A DNA stretch of 64,000 bases from Desulfosoma caldarium (GCF_003751385.1 NZ_RJVA01000013.1:124001-188000), one strand, 5' to 3'. Counted from the first letter of the stretch, positions 9,053-21,052 are shown. The notes: generated by a model from the letters alone, not told the origin. Numbers and translations are program-made.

Positions 9053-10471
9053 ATGACCCGCTCCCCGAGCGTGTTGCTCGTCAATCCCTGGATTACGGAC
9101 TTTGCCGCCTATGATCTGTGGGCAAAACCCCTGGGACTGTTGCTACTGGGTGCCCTCATGCGTGAAGGCGGGTGCCGCGTCCATTTCATCGATTGCCTGC
9201 AGCGCCACGATCCGGACACGCAGGGCCGCCCCGACGTGCTGCCGGGCCGAGACGACGATTTTGGCACGGGAAAATATGACAAAATGCCCATTCCTGTTCC
9301 GGAGATTTTGGCCGACTTGGGCCGTCCCTTTTTTCGCTACGGCTTGCACCCGGAAAGCTTTCGAAAAAAGCTCCTGGAGGTGCCCAGGCCGAACCTGGTC
9401 TGCGTCACCAGCCACATGACCTATTGGTATCCCGGGGTTCAGGAAACCATCGCCCATATCCGCGACGTGTGGCCCGGGGTTCCCATATGGCTAGGAGGTA
9501 TCTATGCTCGTCTCTGTACCCAGCACGCTCGCAAACACAGCGGCGCCGACCGGGTGATGGCCGGGTCGCTGGATCAGGTGGCCACGGCGCTGGAAGAGAC
9601 TCTGGGCATTTCGCTCACGAACCGTGCGGCTTGGCACGATCTGAGTCGGGCTCCCGCACCCGCTCTGGACCTCATCCCCTCACCCACCTACGGGCCGCTT
9701 GTGTTGAGTCTTGGCTGTCCGTACCGGTGCCCGTATTGTGCATCATCGGTGCTGCACAAAGACCCGGTAACCTTTTCGGTCCAAAGTCTATGGGCGCAAG
9801 TGCAAAGCCTTCACGAACAAGCTGGAATACGCGACTTTGCCTTTTACGATGATGCGCTGCTCTATAACGGCAAAGCGGCATTGAAGCACCTTGTGCACAA
9901 GGTCCAACAGGCGGGTTATTCATTGAGGTTTCACACGCCCAACGCCCTTCATGTTCGGGCCTTGACGGATCAGGGTTGGTGCCGTCTTTTGTTCGAGGCA
10001 GGTTTTGTAACGCTTCGGCTCGGCTTGGAAACGACGCATGTGGAGCGCCAGCGCCAATGGGGCGGCAAGACGGACCTGGGGACCTTTGAGCGGGCCATGG
10101 AGGCGCTGCAGAACGCAGGTTTTTCTTCTCGGCATATCGGAGTCTACCTGCTTGCGGGGGTTCCCGAACAGACACCAGAGGAGGTGGCCGAAGGCATCGA
10201 GGTGGTTTTCAAGGCCAAAGCGCAGCCCTTTGTGGCGGAATTTTCTCCCATTCCCGGAACGGCCCTCTGGCCCGAAGCCGTGAAAAACAGCGCTTTTCCC
10301 TTGGAGGACGAACCCCTGACGCACAACAACTCTTTTTTTGCGCTGCGCCGTGCCGACTTTTCCCTCGAGGACCTTATGACCTTGAAGAAATTGGCCCGAG
10401 AGGCTCGCCGCGCGCTGGCCTTCGATCCTTCCATGTGCGAAAACACCGTGGGAAAATCGCAAACAGCGTAA
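9053..10471 (+). CDS. B12-binding-type radical SAM protein
   Basis: About 472 residues. The N-terminus ([38 protein letters not shown]) resembles the Rossmann-like B12-binding domain found in many radical SAM enzymes, though the DxHxxG cobalamin ligand motif is not clear. Near residue 223, [13 protein letters not shown] gives the CxxxCxxC 4Fe-4S/SAM site. The middle carries [10 protein letters not shown] and LRLGLETT and the C-terminal part [13 protein letters not shown], both common in radical SAM/B12 methylase-like proteins. ATG 9053 is favoured because AAAGGAACC lies just upstream. The substrate is unknown; the protein is encoded alone between dtd and nuoA. Confidence 0.85.
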   Translation: MTRSPSVLLVNPWITDFAAYDLWAKPLGLLLLGALMREGGCRVHFIDCLQRHDPDTQGRPDVLPGRDDDFGTGKYDKMPIPVPEILADLGRPFFRYGLHPESFRKKLLEVPRPNLVCVTSHMTYWYPGVQETIAHIRDVWPGVPIWLGGIYARLCTQHARKHSGADRVMAGSLDQVATALEETLGISLTNRAAWHDLSRAPAPALDLIPSPTYGPLVLSLGCPYRCPYCASSVLHKDPVTFSVQSLWAQVQSLHEQAGIRDFAFYDDALLYNGKAALKHLVHKVQQAGYSLRFHTPNALHVRALTDQGWCRLLFEAGFVTLRLGLETTHVERQRQWGGKTDLGTFERAMEALQNAGFSSRHIGVYLLAGVPEQTPEEVAEGIEVVFKAKAQPFVAEFSPIPGTALWPEAVKNSAFPLEDEPLTHNNSFFALRRADFSLEDLMTLKKLAREARRALAFDPSMCENTVGKSQTA

Positions 10472-10565
10472 GGTGCCAGGGCGGCACGGAGCCCTTCGGC
10501 AGAGCCGTTCCCCAAGGGGCCTTGTTCGGTCCGAACCCGAAAGCCTAAGGTTCGTGAAATATTTC

Positions 10566-10594
10566 TTGACCCCCCGACGCGTTGGCGCTATAAG
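10566..10594 (+). promoter_or_regulatory. probable sigma-70 promoter of the nuo operon
   Basis: TTGACC (10566-10571), exactly 17 bases, then TATAAG (10589-10594). It lies about 150 bases before nuoA and is the best match to the consensus in this gap (10472-10745). No other feature was recognised in the gap. Confidence 0.65.
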
Positions 10595-10745
10595 TTCTTC
10601 CCTATCAATGGGATCCTTGCTGGCTCATGCGGTGCAGTAAGGCCATGGCTGGGCGAGAGGGGACAATGGTGCGTGACAAGGATCACAATCTTTGCGGTGA
10701 AGTCCCTGTCGGCGCAATGAGAACCTTGCACATGGGATCGCGCGA

Positions 10746-11099
10746 ATGAACCCTTATGTTCCTGTCCTCATCATGCTGTTTTTGGCGGCGGCCACGGCCG
10801 CAGGGATGATCGCGGCGACGACCTACATCGGGCCCAAGAAGAAGTTTGCCGAAAAGATGGTGGTTTTCGAGTGCGGTGAAAGCCCCATCGTGAATCCCAT
10901 GCAGCGGTTTTCGGTCAAGTTTTATCTCGTGGCCCTTTTCTTCGTGATCTTCGATATTGAAACCGTGTTTCTGTACCCGTGGGCGGTGTTGTTCAACGAT
11001 CTAGGCTGGTTTGGCTTTGTGGAAATGATGCTCTTTGTCTTCATTCTGGCCATCGGCCTCATTTACATATGGCGAAGGGGAGCCTTGGAATGGGATTAA
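10746..11099 (+). CDS. nuoA: NADH-quinone oxidoreductase subunit A
   Basis: A 117-residue membrane subunit of complex I at the junction of the two arms. Three membrane helices are visible: residues about 5-25, 60-80 (FYLVALFFVIFDIETVFLYP, the conserved NuoA segment with FDIE) and 88-108. YECGxxP appears here as FECGESPIVNP. The gene opens the nuo operon, and its end overlaps nuoB by 10 bases. Confidence 0.97.
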   Translation: MNPYVPVLIMLFLAAATAAGMIAATTYIGPKKKFAEKMVVFECGESPIVNPMQRFSVKFYLVALFFVIFDIETVFLYPWAVLFNDLGWFGFVEMMLFVFILAIGLIYIWRRGALEWD

Positions 11100-11659
11100 A
11101 ACTGTCGCGGTGGCGAGCTACGCGTGAGCTGCGTGTTGGGCAAAGGGACAGTGGGGGGCCGGAGCGCCTTCTGGATGGCAGTGTGGTGTTGACGCGGTTG
11201 GAAGCGGCGGTCAACTGGGCCCGGAAGTACTCCTTTTTTCTGTATCCCTTCGTCACCGCGTGTTGTGGCATGGAATTCATGTCGGTTGCCGGCCCGCGCT
11301 ACGACGTGGACCGATTTGGCGCCGCGCTGCCTCGGTTTTCTCCCCGCCAAGCCGATCTCCTAATGGTGGTGGGCACCATCAGCCACAAGCAGGCTCCCAT
11401 TTTGGTCAAGGTCTACAACCAGATGGCGGAACCCAAATGGGTTCTCGCCTTTGGTGTGTGTGCCGTGTCCGGAGGATTTTACGACAACTACTCGGTGGTG
11501 CAGGGCATTGACACCCTGATTCCGGTGGACGTTTATGTGCCGGGCTGTCCGCCGCGTCCGGAGATGGTCTTGGATGGTCTTTTGCAGTTGCAGCAAAAGG
11601 TCAAGGAGGAGCGGTGGTCGGATTGGCCGCGGGGGCAAGCGCCCGTGAGTCGATGTTAG
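11090..11659 (+). CDS. nuoB: NADH-quinone oxidoreductase subunit B
   Basis: NuoB carries cluster N2, the last iron-sulfur centre before quinone, in the connecting module. The four ligands are seen in TACCGMEFMS (two adjacent cysteines), FGVCAVSGG and VPGCPPRPE. The 189-residue product is normal in size, with a slightly long N-terminus before NWARKYSFFLYPF. The start ATG 11090 overlaps the end of nuoA. Confidence 0.97.
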   Translation: MGLKLSRWRATRELRVGQRDSGGPERLLDGSVVLTRLEAAVNWARKYSFFLYPFVTACCGMEFMSVAGPRYDVDRFGAALPRFSPRQADLLMVVGTISHKQAPILVKVYNQMAEPKWVLAFGVCAVSGGFYDNYSVVQGIDTLIPVDVYVPGCPPRPEMVLDGLLQLQQKVKEERWSDWPRGQAPVSRC

Positions 11660-11665
11660 GGGCCG

Positions 11666-12172
11666 GTGGCAGACGAGGATATGGGGCTCATGGACGAAAG
11701 CGTCACGCTCAAGAAGCTGGCTCAAAAGTTTCCGGACGCCGTGGTCGGCACGCACCGGTATCGAGGCGACGACACGGCCATCGTCACCAAAGAAAAGATT
11801 CGAGATATCTGCCTGTTTCTCAGGGACGACCCGGACCTTCTCTACAACTTCATGATGGACCTCACGGTGGTGGACTATTTGGGGCGGGAGCCTCGGTTTG
11901 AGGTGGTCTACCATCTCTATTCCCTGGCACACAACCGGCGGGTTCGCCTCAAGGCTCTTGTGTCCGAATCCGACCTCACCATCGATTCCGTGGTACCGGT
12001 GTGGATTGCTGCCGATTGGTTTGAACGGGAAGCGTACGATATGTACGGCGTGATTTTTCAAGGGCATCCCAATTTGCGCCGCATACTGCTTTACGAAGGC
12101 TTTGAAGGGCATCCGCTGCGCAAGGACTATCCTCTGAAAAAGCGGCAACCTTTGATCGGCCCCGTCAACTAA
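11666..12172 (+). CDS. nuoC: NADH-quinone oxidoreductase subunit C
   Basis: A stand-alone NuoC (30-kDa subunit) of 168 residues, not fused to NuoD. The family signature ADWFEREAYDMYGVIFQGHP is followed by RRILLYEGFEGHPLRKDYPL, which is conserved near the C-terminus. GTG 11666 is the first codon; an ATG in frame at 11681 is an alternative. The gene is 6 bases after nuoB. Confidence 0.96.
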   Translation: MADEDMGLMDESVTLKKLAQKFPDAVVGTHRYRGDDTAIVTKEKIRDICLFLRDDPDLLYNFMMDLTVVDYLGREPRFEVVYHLYSLAHNRRVRLKALVSESDLTIDSVVPVWIAADWFEREAYDMYGVIFQGHPNLRRILLYEGFEGHPLRKDYPLKKRQPLIGPVN

Positions 12173-12185
12173 CACTCCAACGGGT

Positions 12186-13388
12186 ATGCGCGAAGCCATG
12201 GCTGAGATTGCAAAAGACCTTCATACCGAACACATGGTCATCAACATGGGTCCCTCTCACCCGGTGACCCATGGCACGGTGAAGTTCCTGGTCACCCTGG
12301 AAGGGGAAACCATCGTGGACCTCGACGTGGAGATCGGCTACCTCCACCGAGGCTTTGAAAAGATGTGCGAAAACAGCACATGGCAGCAGGTCATGCCCTA
12401 TACGGACCGGCTCAACTACGTCTCCCCTCTGATCAACAACACCGGTTATGCCCTGGCCGTGGAAAAGCTTTTAGGCATCGATGTGCCCGAGCGGTGCAAG
12501 TATCTGCGCGTGATTGCCTGCGAACTGTCGCGTCTTGCGGACCATCTGACCAACGTGGCGGCCGCCGGACTGGAACTGGGCGCCTTTACGGCCTTTCTCT
12601 ATTTCGTAGAAGCTCGGGAACTGGTCTGGGACCTCATCGAATCCCTGTGCGGTGCTCGAGTGACCGTCAATTACGTGCGCATCGGCGGCCTCAAGAACGA
12701 TCTTCCGGAACGGTTTGAAGAAAAAGTCCGCGATGTTTTTCGAGAAGTGCGGCGGCTGTGGAAGGATGTGGACAAGCTTCTGACCAAAAACCGCATCTTT
12801 ATCGATCGCATGCGGGGCGTGGGCGCCATTTCCGCCGAAGAAGCCATTGCCTACGGGTTTACTGGGCCGTGCCTGAGGGCTTGTGGCGTGCCCTACGATG
12901 TGCGCAAGGCGCAGCCTTATCTGGTCTACGATCGCATGGACTTTGAGGTGCCCATCGGCGAAACGGGCGACAATTTCGACAAGTACTTGGTGCGCATGGA
13001 AGAGATGCAGCAAAGCATGCGCATTGTGGAACAGGCTTTGGCCCAGATGCCCGATGGGCCCATCAACGTGCGCATGCCTCAGGTGCGCATGGAACCCAAG
13101 GAAAAGATCTACACCCGCATCGATTCTCTTATTTACCACTTTAAGACGGTCATTGAGGGCATCAAGCCCCCACCCGGTGAAGTGTATCAGGCCGTGGAAG
13201 GCGGAAACGGAGAGTTGGGATTTTATCTGGTGAGCGACGGCAGTGGCAAGCCGGTCAAGTGCCGTGTGAGGCCGCCATGTTTTGCCTTGACCGCGGCCAT
13301 GCCGAGGCTGGTCAAGGGTCGGTTGCTTGCCGATATCGTTCCCACATTCGACATGATCAACATGATCGGCGGAGAATGCGATAGATAG
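12186..13388 (+). CDS. nuoD: NADH-quinone oxidoreductase subunit D
   Basis: NuoD (49-kDa subunit) forms the quinone pocket with NuoB and descends from the NiFe hydrogenase large subunit. The 400 residues are normal. Motifs: NMGPSHPVTHGTVKF with the quinone-binding His, EIGYLHRGFEKMCE, TDRLNYVSPLIN, and the C-terminal DIVPTFDMINMIGGECDR, which ends in the conserved G-E-x-D-R. The start could also be ATG 12198. Confidence 0.98.
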   Translation: MREAMAEIAKDLHTEHMVINMGPSHPVTHGTVKFLVTLEGETIVDLDVEIGYLHRGFEKMCENSTWQQVMPYTDRLNYVSPLINNTGYALAVEKLLGIDVPERCKYLRVIACELSRLADHLTNVAAAGLELGAFTAFLYFVEARELVWDLIESLCGARVTVNYVRIGGLKNDLPERFEEKVRDVFREVRRLWKDVDKLLTKNRIFIDRMRGVGAISAEEAIAYGFTGPCLRACGVPYDVRKAQPYLVYDRMDFEVPIGETGDNFDKYLVRMEEMQQSMRIVEQALAQMPDGPINVRMPQVRMEPKEKIYTRIDSLIYHFKTVIEGIKPPPGEVYQAVEGGNGELGFYLVSDGSGKPVKCRVRPPCFALTAAMPRLVKGRLLADIVPTFDMINMIGGECDR

Positions 13389-13390
13389 CC

Positions 13391-14464
13391 ATGGCTGCAG
13401 ACCTCATCGAATCCGTTGCCAAGATTCTCTTCATCTTCGGGGTCAACGTGGGCGTGTTTGCACCCATTTTAGGGTGGGTGGAGAGAAAGCAGAGCGCCGT
13501 AATGCAGGACCGCATCGGTGCCAATCGTGCCGACATTTTAGGCTTTACGGCCATCGGGCTTTTCCATTCCCTTGCCGATGCCATTAAGCTGCTCACCAAG
13601 GAAGACTTCGTTCCCGACAATGCCAGTAAGTTTTTTCACACTCTGGCGCCGTTCATTTCCTTGGTTCCGGCCATTGCCGCCTTTGCCATCGTGCCCTTTG
13701 GAGGCCGATACGAACTGTTCGGGCGTGAAATCCATCTGGTCATTGCGGACCTGGATGTGGGGATTCTCTATGTGTTCGCTCTGGCGGGTCTGGCCACCTA
13801 CGGCACGGTGCTGGCGGGCTGGTCGTCTCGAAGCAACTGGTCCCTATTGGGAGGCCTTCGTGCCTCGGCCCAGATGCTTTCCTACGAAGTGGCCATGGGT
13901 TTGAGCATCATCGGCCTGATCATGGTCTACGGGACACTCAAGCTCACCGAAATTGGAGCCATTCAGGAAAACTTCTTTCGCTGGGGCATCTTTTTGCAAC
14001 CTGTGGGTTTCATCATTTTCATGACCTGCGCCATTGCAGAAAACAAGCGTATACCGTTTGACATTCCGGAAGCGGAATCCGAGCTCGTGGCCGGGTACTT
14101 TACCGAATACAGCGGCATGAAGTTCATCATGTTTTGGATGGCTGAATTCTTGGAGATGGTGACCATCAGTGCTGTGGTGACCACGTTGTTTTTTGGGGCC
14201 TGGCACATTCCCTTTGTCACGGACGCCATGTTGCTGTCGTGGTTTGCCCCTGCAGGGCCCAACGGTGCCGCTGCTTTGGCCATGCTGGTCAACATCGCCG
14301 TGTTTTTTGCCAAGGTTTCCTTTTTCATCTGGCTGCAAATGACCATCCGGTGGACGCTTCCGCGCTTCCGATATGACCAGGTCATGCGAATGTGTTGGAA
14401 GATGTTGCTGCCGCTTTCCCTCATCAACCTCTCCATAACCGGGCTGGTGGTTTTGTTGCGATGA
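13391..14464 (+). CDS. nuoH: NADH-quinone oxidoreductase subunit H
   Basis: NuoH is the membrane subunit that lines the quinone tunnel and couples reduction to pumping. The 357 residues have about eight hydrophobic segments. Family motifs are GWVERKQSAVMQDRIGANR near residue 28, ADAIKLLTKED, and the loop AENKRIPFDIPEAESELVAG. The gene starts 2 bases after nuoD and its TGA overlaps the ATG of nuoI. Confidence 0.98.
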   Translation: MAADLIESVAKILFIFGVNVGVFAPILGWVERKQSAVMQDRIGANRADILGFTAIGLFHSLADAIKLLTKEDFVPDNASKFFHTLAPFISLVPAIAAFAIVPFGGRYELFGREIHLVIADLDVGILYVFALAGLATYGTVLAGWSSRSNWSLLGGLRASAQMLSYEVAMGLSIIGLIMVYGTLKLTEIGAIQENFFRWGIFLQPVGFIIFMTCAIAENKRIPFDIPEAESELVAGYFTEYSGMKFIMFWMAEFLEMVTISAVVTTLFFGAWHIPFVTDAMLLSWFAPAGPNGAAALAMLVNIAVFFAKVSFFIWLQMTIRWTLPRFRYDQVMRMCWKMLLPLSLINLSITGLVVLLR

Positions 14465-15084
14465 AGACAATGACAGGATTGGAACACAGCGCGTCTTCCG
14501 TGCAGGTCGGTATTCCCGCGGCGATTCTGAAGCCAAAAAAGGTGCGACGCCGCCTGGACATGACCTTGTGGGAAAAACTCTATGTTGCGGAAATCGTGCG
14601 CGGGCTGGTGGTGACCAGCAAGCATTTCTTCATCAACATGATTGGGTTCATCTTCCCACCGGCCGGAAAGAAGCGCAAAGTCTTTACCGTCTACTACCCG
14701 GAAGAAAAGCTCACGCTGCCTCCGGCCTACCGAGGACGGCCCGTGCTGGTGGCCGATGCGGCCGGAGAGGCCAAATGTGTGGCGTGCGGTTTGTGTGAAA
14801 AGATGTGCCCGGCCCATGCCATTTCCATCGTGGCGGCAGAAAAGGCGCCCGGGGAACGCTACCCCGAGCGCTACACGCTGGATCTGGGCCGGTGCGTCTA
14901 TTGTGGGTATTGCGAGGAGGTGTGTCCCAAGGAAGCCATCGTCATGAGTGATGAATACCAGGGGCTTGCGCAAAGAGATCGAAGCCGGCTGGTTTTTGAA
15001 AAGGAGCAGTTGCTGAGGCCGGAGGGGAAAGTCAAGGCGCGTCTTACTTATGTGAGAAGGATATACTCCAAATGGAACTACTGA
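14461..15084 (+). CDS. nuoI: NADH-quinone oxidoreductase subunit I
   Basis: NuoI carries clusters N6a and N6b. Two 4Fe-4S motifs are complete: CVACGLCEKMCP and CVYCGYCEEVCP. The 207-residue protein has an N-terminal amphipathic region (KHFFINMIGFIFPP). ATG 14461 overlaps the nuoH stop (ATGA), suggesting translational coupling, and the 3' end overlaps nuoJ by 13 bases. Confidence 0.97.
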   Translation: MKTMTGLEHSASSVQVGIPAAILKPKKVRRRLDMTLWEKLYVAEIVRGLVVTSKHFFINMIGFIFPPAGKKRKVFTVYYPEEKLTLPPAYRGRPVLVADAAGEAKCVACGLCEKMCPAHAISIVAAEKAPGERYPERYTLDLGRCVYCGYCEEVCPKEAIVMSDEYQGLAQRDRSRLVFEKEQLLRPEGKVKARLTYVRRIYSKWNY

Positions 15085-15587
15085 TCTTCTATGCCTTCTG
15101 CGTGGGGGCGGTGGTTTCGGCCCTGCTGATGGTGACGACCAAACGGCCGGTGCACGCGGCCATGAGCCTGGTGGCGACCATGTCTTTTCTGGCGGGCCTC
15201 TACGCCCTTCTGAACGCGCACCTGATTGCCGTCTTGCAGCTCATCGTCTATGCCGGCGCCATCATGGTGCTGTTCCTCTTTGTCATCATGCTCTTGAACA
15301 TCGAGGAAAAGGAAGGAAAGCTCGCGAAAAACGCTTTTTTCATTCAGCTGGCGGGCACCGTGGTGGTTGGCATTCTCATGGTGGCCATGGTGGTCCTCAT
15401 GAATCGGCTGGGGCCTTCGGTGACGTCCATGGAGGTGGATCCAAGCTTTGGTACCACCAAGGCCGTGGGCTGGATGCTTTTTACCAAGTACCTGCTGCCG
15501 TTTGAAATTGCGTCCGTGCTGTTGTTGGCAGCAATTGTGGGGGCGGTGATTCTAGCCAAGAGGAGGATAGACAATTCGAAGGCTTAA
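15072..15587 (+). CDS. nuoJ: NADH-quinone oxidoreductase subunit J
   Basis: A 171-residue membrane subunit with five hydrophobic segments. The conserved third helix reads [20 protein letters not shown], with the pi-bulge segment YAGAIMVLF typical of NuoJ. It overlaps nuoI by 13 bases. Confidence 0.96.
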   Translation: MELLIFYAFCVGAVVSALLMVTTKRPVHAAMSLVATMSFLAGLYALLNAHLIAVLQLIVYAGAIMVLFLFVIMLLNIEEKEGKLAKNAFFIQLAGTVVVGILMVAMVVLMNRLGPSVTSMEVDPSFGTTKAVGWMLFTKYLLPFEIASVLLLAAIVGAVILAKRRIDNSKA

Positions 15588-15619
15588 AGGAGAGCCGATC
15601 GGGTTGTCGGGTGGAGCCT

Positions 15620-15922
15620 ATGGTTTCGTTAAACGCATACCTCATGCTGGGCGCGGTCTTGTTTACCATCGGTGCGGTGGGCGTGCTGGCGCATCGCAAT
15701 GCCTTGATCATCTACATGTGCATTGAATTGATGCTCAACGCCGTGAACCTCACCATCGTGGCGTATTCGCGGTTTCTCAACAGCTTGGACGGTCATGTGT
15801 ATGTGTTCATGATCATGACCGTGGCTGCGGCCGAGGCGGCCGTGGGGTTGGCGATTCTCATTGCGCTTTTCCGCAACAAGCCGACCGTCGATGTGGACGA
15901 AATCCATTTAAGCAAAGGTTAG
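15620..15922 (+). CDS. nuoK: NADH-quinone oxidoreductase subunit K
   Basis: About 100 residues with three membrane helices. The conserved glutamate-bearing helices are present: [12 protein letters not shown], and later [20 protein letters not shown] 15620 gives [11 protein letters not shown], the usual NuoK N-terminus; a GTG at 15611 would add three residues. Confidence 0.96.
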   Translation: MVSLNAYLMLGAVLFTIGAVGVLAHRNALIIYMCIELMLNAVNLTIVAYSRFLNSLDGHVYVFMIMTVAAAEAAVGLAILIALFRNKPTVDVDEIHLSKG

Positions 15923-15929
15923 GAAGGAC

Positions 15930-17435
15930 GTGGAAACTATTCTGTCGATCAAACCCTTGCTGGCCGTGCTGGTGTCACTTCTGGCGGTGCCTCTGATCCT
16001 GAAGACCGGCGACGAGAAACCCAACCTAAGGGAATTCTGGTCGGTTCTGGCCGGGCTTCTCAAGTTTTCCATCGTCATTTCCATGGCCCCGGCGATTCTG
16101 TCCGGGCACACCATCGAGTGCACTCTGGTGGAAGGCTTTTACAAAGGCATCGACCTTAAATTTCGCGTGGACGCCTTTGGGCTGCTTTTCGCCACGGTTT
16201 CGTCTTTTCTGTGGATCGTGACAACCTTTTACTCCATTGGGTACATGCGAGCGGGCAAGGAACATGCCCAAACGCGCTACTTTAGCTGTTTTGCCATTAG
16301 TCTTTCCGCCACCATGGGTGTTGCCTTCTCGGCCAATTTGGTGACCTTGTTCCTGTTCTATGAAATTCTGAGCCTGGCGACGGTGCCTCTAGTCGGCCAC
16401 AAGGAAACCGGTGAGGCTTTGGAAGGCGCCACCAAGTACTTTTTGTACCTGCTGGGTTTGTCCAAGACGCTCCTATTGGCCGGTGTCATTATCGTCTACA
16501 TCACAGCAGGAACCACGGATTTTCAACCGGGCGGGTTGCTGCGGCATCAAGCGGGATCGACCCTGCTTTTCGCCTCTTTTTTCCTGTTCTTGTTTGGCTT
16601 TGCCAAAGGTGCTGTGATGCCCTTTCACAACTGGCTCCCTTCAGCCATGGTGGCGCCAACTCCGGTCAGCGCTTTGCTCCATGCCGTGGCCGTGGTGAAG
16701 GTGGGCGTGTTTTCGATTTTACGGGTGGTGTTCCACATTTACGGCGTTGATCTCATGAGCCGCATGAATTTGGGAATCACGGCAGCGTATGTGGTCTCCT
16801 TCACCATCATCATGGCCTCAGTGGTTGCTCTCACCAAGGACAACCTCAAGGCGCGACTGGCGTACTCCACGGTGAGCCAGCTTTCTTACGTCATCTTGGG
16901 TGCGGTGTTGCTGACGCCTAGCAGCATGGTAGGCGGCATCATCCACATCGCCAACCACGCCTTTTCCAAAATCACCCTGTTCTTTTGCGCGGGCTCGCTC
17001 TACGCCTGTGCCCACAAGACGGAAATCAGCCAGCTGTCGGGCATCGGCAAAAAGATGCCGTGGACCATGGCCGCCTTTTTCATAGCGTCCTTGAGTATGA
17101 TCGGGGTGCCGCCGGCGGCGGGATTTACGAGCAAGTGGTTCCTGGCCCTTGGATCCATTGAAGCACATGCCGTGCCGATTCTCATGGTTCTCGTCATGAG
17201 CACCCTGTTGAATGCAGCCTACTTCTTGCCGATCACCTACAAGGCTTTTTTTGAAAAGGAAAACCAGGCGCACGGTGCCGAAGGCCATGGGCACGGCCAT
17301 GGAGACGGGCACCATGAGGAAGTTCGGGAACTGAAATTCGTCGTGGTTCCTTTGGTACTGACGGCCATCATTTCCCTGCTCATCGGCATTTTTCCCGACT
17401 ACTTCCTCACTTTGGCCCAGGAGGTGATTCGATGA
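15930..17435 (+). CDS. MrpD/NuoM-like antiporter subunit (extra complex I pump subunit)
   Basis: A 501-residue polytopic membrane protein of the proton_antipo_M family. Characteristic segments are FLFYEILSLATVPLVGHKET (TM5 glutamate region), AKGAVMPFHNWLPSAMVAPT (TM7/8 lysine loop) and KARLAYSTVSQLSYVILGA. It resembles MrpD-type subunits more than NuoL and lacks the long lateral helix. The C-terminal part contains a striking His-rich loop (HGHGHGDGHHEE near residue 455) that may bind metal. GTG 15930 is the start, 7 bases after nuoK. The operon has four antiporter-like subunits instead of three. Confidence 0.9.
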   Translation: METILSIKPLLAVLVSLLAVPLILKTGDEKPNLREFWSVLAGLLKFSIVISMAPAILSGHTIECTLVEGFYKGIDLKFRVDAFGLLFATVSSFLWIVTTFYSIGYMRAGKEHAQTRYFSCFAISLSATMGVAFSANLVTLFLFYEILSLATVPLVGHKETGEALEGATKYFLYLLGLSKTLLLAGVIIVYITAGTTDFQPGGLLRHQAGSTLLFASFFLFLFGFAKGAVMPFHNWLPSAMVAPTPVSALLHAVAVVKVGVFSILRVVFHIYGVDLMSRMNLGITAAYVVSFTIIMASVVALTKDNLKARLAYSTVSQLSYVILGAVLLTPSSMVGGIIHIANHAFSKITLFFCAGSLYACAHKTEISQLSGIGKKMPWTMAAFFIASLSMIGVPPAAGFTSKWFLALGSIEAHAVPILMVLVMSTLLNAAYFLPITYKAFFEKENQAHGAEGHGHGHGDGHHEEVRELKFVVVPLVLTAIISLLIGIFPDYFLTLAQEVIR

Positions 17436-17689
17436 TTCGAAAGCTCGTCCTGTTTATCGGGGACCCGGCCAATTCCAAAAAGGTGAAGAAGATCGGGATC
17501 GCCATGCTCATCGTGACCTTTATTTCCGACTTCTTCGTTCATCGGGAACACGTCCATTACATCTGGGACAGGATTCCTGGCTGGGGGGCGCTCTACGGGT
17601 TTGTTTCGTGTGTGATCATCATTTTGGCATCCAAGTTCTACGGGCATCAGTGCCGCATCATGAGGGACGAGGATTACTACAATGACTGA
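17432..17689 (+). CDS. small membrane protein of the nuo operon
   Basis: An 85-residue protein with two probable membrane helices: about 22-38 (GIAMLIVTFISDFFV) and 50-67 (GALYGFVSCVIIILASKF). It ends with a charged tail rich in Asp, Glu and Tyr. I do not recognise a named family. It overlaps the upstream MrpD-like gene by 4 bases (ATGA) and the downstream NuoL-like gene by 8 bases, so it must be translated with them and is probably an accessory subunit linked to the extra antiporter-like pair. Confidence 0.85.
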   Translation: MIRKLVLFIGDPANSKKVKKIGIAMLIVTFISDFFVHREHVHYIWDRIPGWGALYGFVSCVIIILASKFYGHQCRIMRDEDYYND

Positions 17690-19459
17690 GTGGATTCACC
17701 CGTCCGTCTTCTACATTCCTGGCGCATTTCTTCTTCCGTTCTTGCGAGGGCGGATGCAAAAGGCGGGAATGCTGCTGATCCCTCTTTTGGGCACGGCGGC
17801 CATGTACCTCATGATGCACCTGCCCCACGGCACGTACTGGACGTGGAATTTCCTGGGTCAGTCCATGATCTTTGGGTCCGTGGACAAACTCAGCATCGTC
17901 TTCGGGTGGGTGTTTGTCATCATGTCGTTCATCGGCATGGTCTACGCCCTGCACGTGGACGACGCGGGCCAGCATGTGGCTGCGTTGCTCTACGTGGGCG
18001 GGTCCCTGGGGGTCACCTTTTCCGGTGATTATCTGACGCTGTTTATCTTTTGGGAACTCATGGCCTTTTCGTCCGCGTATCTCGTCTTTGCGCGGCGCGA
18101 ACCGGAAGCCATTCGCGCAGGATTCCGATACATCCTGGTGCATGCCTTTGGCGGCGTGTGCCTTCTCGGTGGCGTAGTACTGCATTACCTGAACGGCGGC
18201 TCCATGCTGGTGGGGCCTCTGGAACAGGACGGCAGTCTGGCCTTTTACATGATGCTTATCGGCGTCATCATCAACGCAGCCGTGCCGCCGCTCCATGCGT
18301 GGCTAACCGACGCGTATCCTGAGGGGACCGTGACGGGCTCCGTCTTTATGTCCGCCTTCACCACTAAGACGGCGGTCTATGTGCTGGTCCGCGTCTTTCC
18401 CGGCACCGAACTCTTAGTGTACCTTGGAACCATCATGGCGCTCTACGGTGTCGTCTACGCAGTGCTGGAAAACGATGCGCGTCGCCTGCTCGCCTACCAC
18501 ATTGTCAGCCAGGTGGGCTACATGGTCACGGGCGTGGGTATCGGCACGGAAATGTCTCTGAACGGGTCGGTCTCGCACGCCTTTGCCCACATCCTTTACA
18601 AAGGGTTGCTTTTCATGGGAGCCGGCGCCGTCATTCACATGACCGGGCGGCGAAAGCTCACGGAACTGGGCGGTCTTTACCGGACCATGCCCATTACGCT
18701 GGTGCTCTACATGATTGGAGGCTTCGCCATTTCTGCGTTTCCACTCTTTAGTGGCTTTGTCACAAAATCCATGGTGGTGGCAGCCGCCAGCGCCGATCAC
18801 CGACCTTTGGTGGCGCTGCTCCTTACCATGGCCTCATCGGGAACCTTTCTTCACACGGGTTTGAAGCTTCCCTATTATATGTTCTTTGGCAAGGATTCCG
18901 GCTTGGAAGCTAAGGAACCGCCCGCCAATATGATCTGGGGCATGTCCATTGCCGCTTTCCTATGTATTGCCATTGGGTGTTTTCCCAAGCCCCTATATGA
19001 CCTGCTGCCGTTCCCTGTGGATTTTGATCCCTACACGGGCGATCATGTGACCAGTGCTCTGGGCATTCTGCTTTTTACCGGGCTTGGCTTCTTCATGCTG
19101 CTGAAGAAGTTGGATCCTGAGCCGACCATCAGCATCGATACGGACTGGTTCTATCGCAAGGGCAGCCGTGTGTTTATGTGGGTGGCCAGTCGGCCTGTGG
19201 CCAAGACGGACACCTACATTGGGGATATTTACAAGACGTGGTTTTCCCGGTTCATATTATTTTTCTCGGACATTCTGGCGCGCATCATGGATGTTCGAGG
19301 CATTGACGGGGCGGTGAACGGCATCGCCAATCTTTTCTTGGCGGCTTCGCGGTGGATGCGCACCACGACGACCGGGTTCGTGCGGCAATATGCGGCGACG
19401 ATGCTCATCGCCGGCATCGTCATTCTGGGCTATTACCTCTTCTCCACTTTGATGAGTCT

Positions 19460-19463
<4 letters not shown>
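17682..19463 (+). CDS. NuoL-like / MrpD-like antiporter subunit
   Basis: A 593-residue polytopic membrane protein. The core has the antiporter motifs LFIFWELMAFSSAYLVF (conserved glutamate) and VPPLHAWLTDAYPEGT (lysine/loop region), plus RRLLAYHIVSQVGYMVTG. Its C-terminus is NuoL-like: DVRGIDGAVNGIANL, then RQYAATMLIAGIVILGYYLF, corresponding to the end of the NuoL lateral helix and its terminal anchor. It is therefore the best candidate for the NuoL position although it is annotated as MrpD-type by core sequence. It starts inside the 85-residue gene and its stop overlaps nuoM. Confidence 0.88.
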
Positions 19464-21049
<1,586 letters not shown>

Positions 21050-21052
21050 CTT

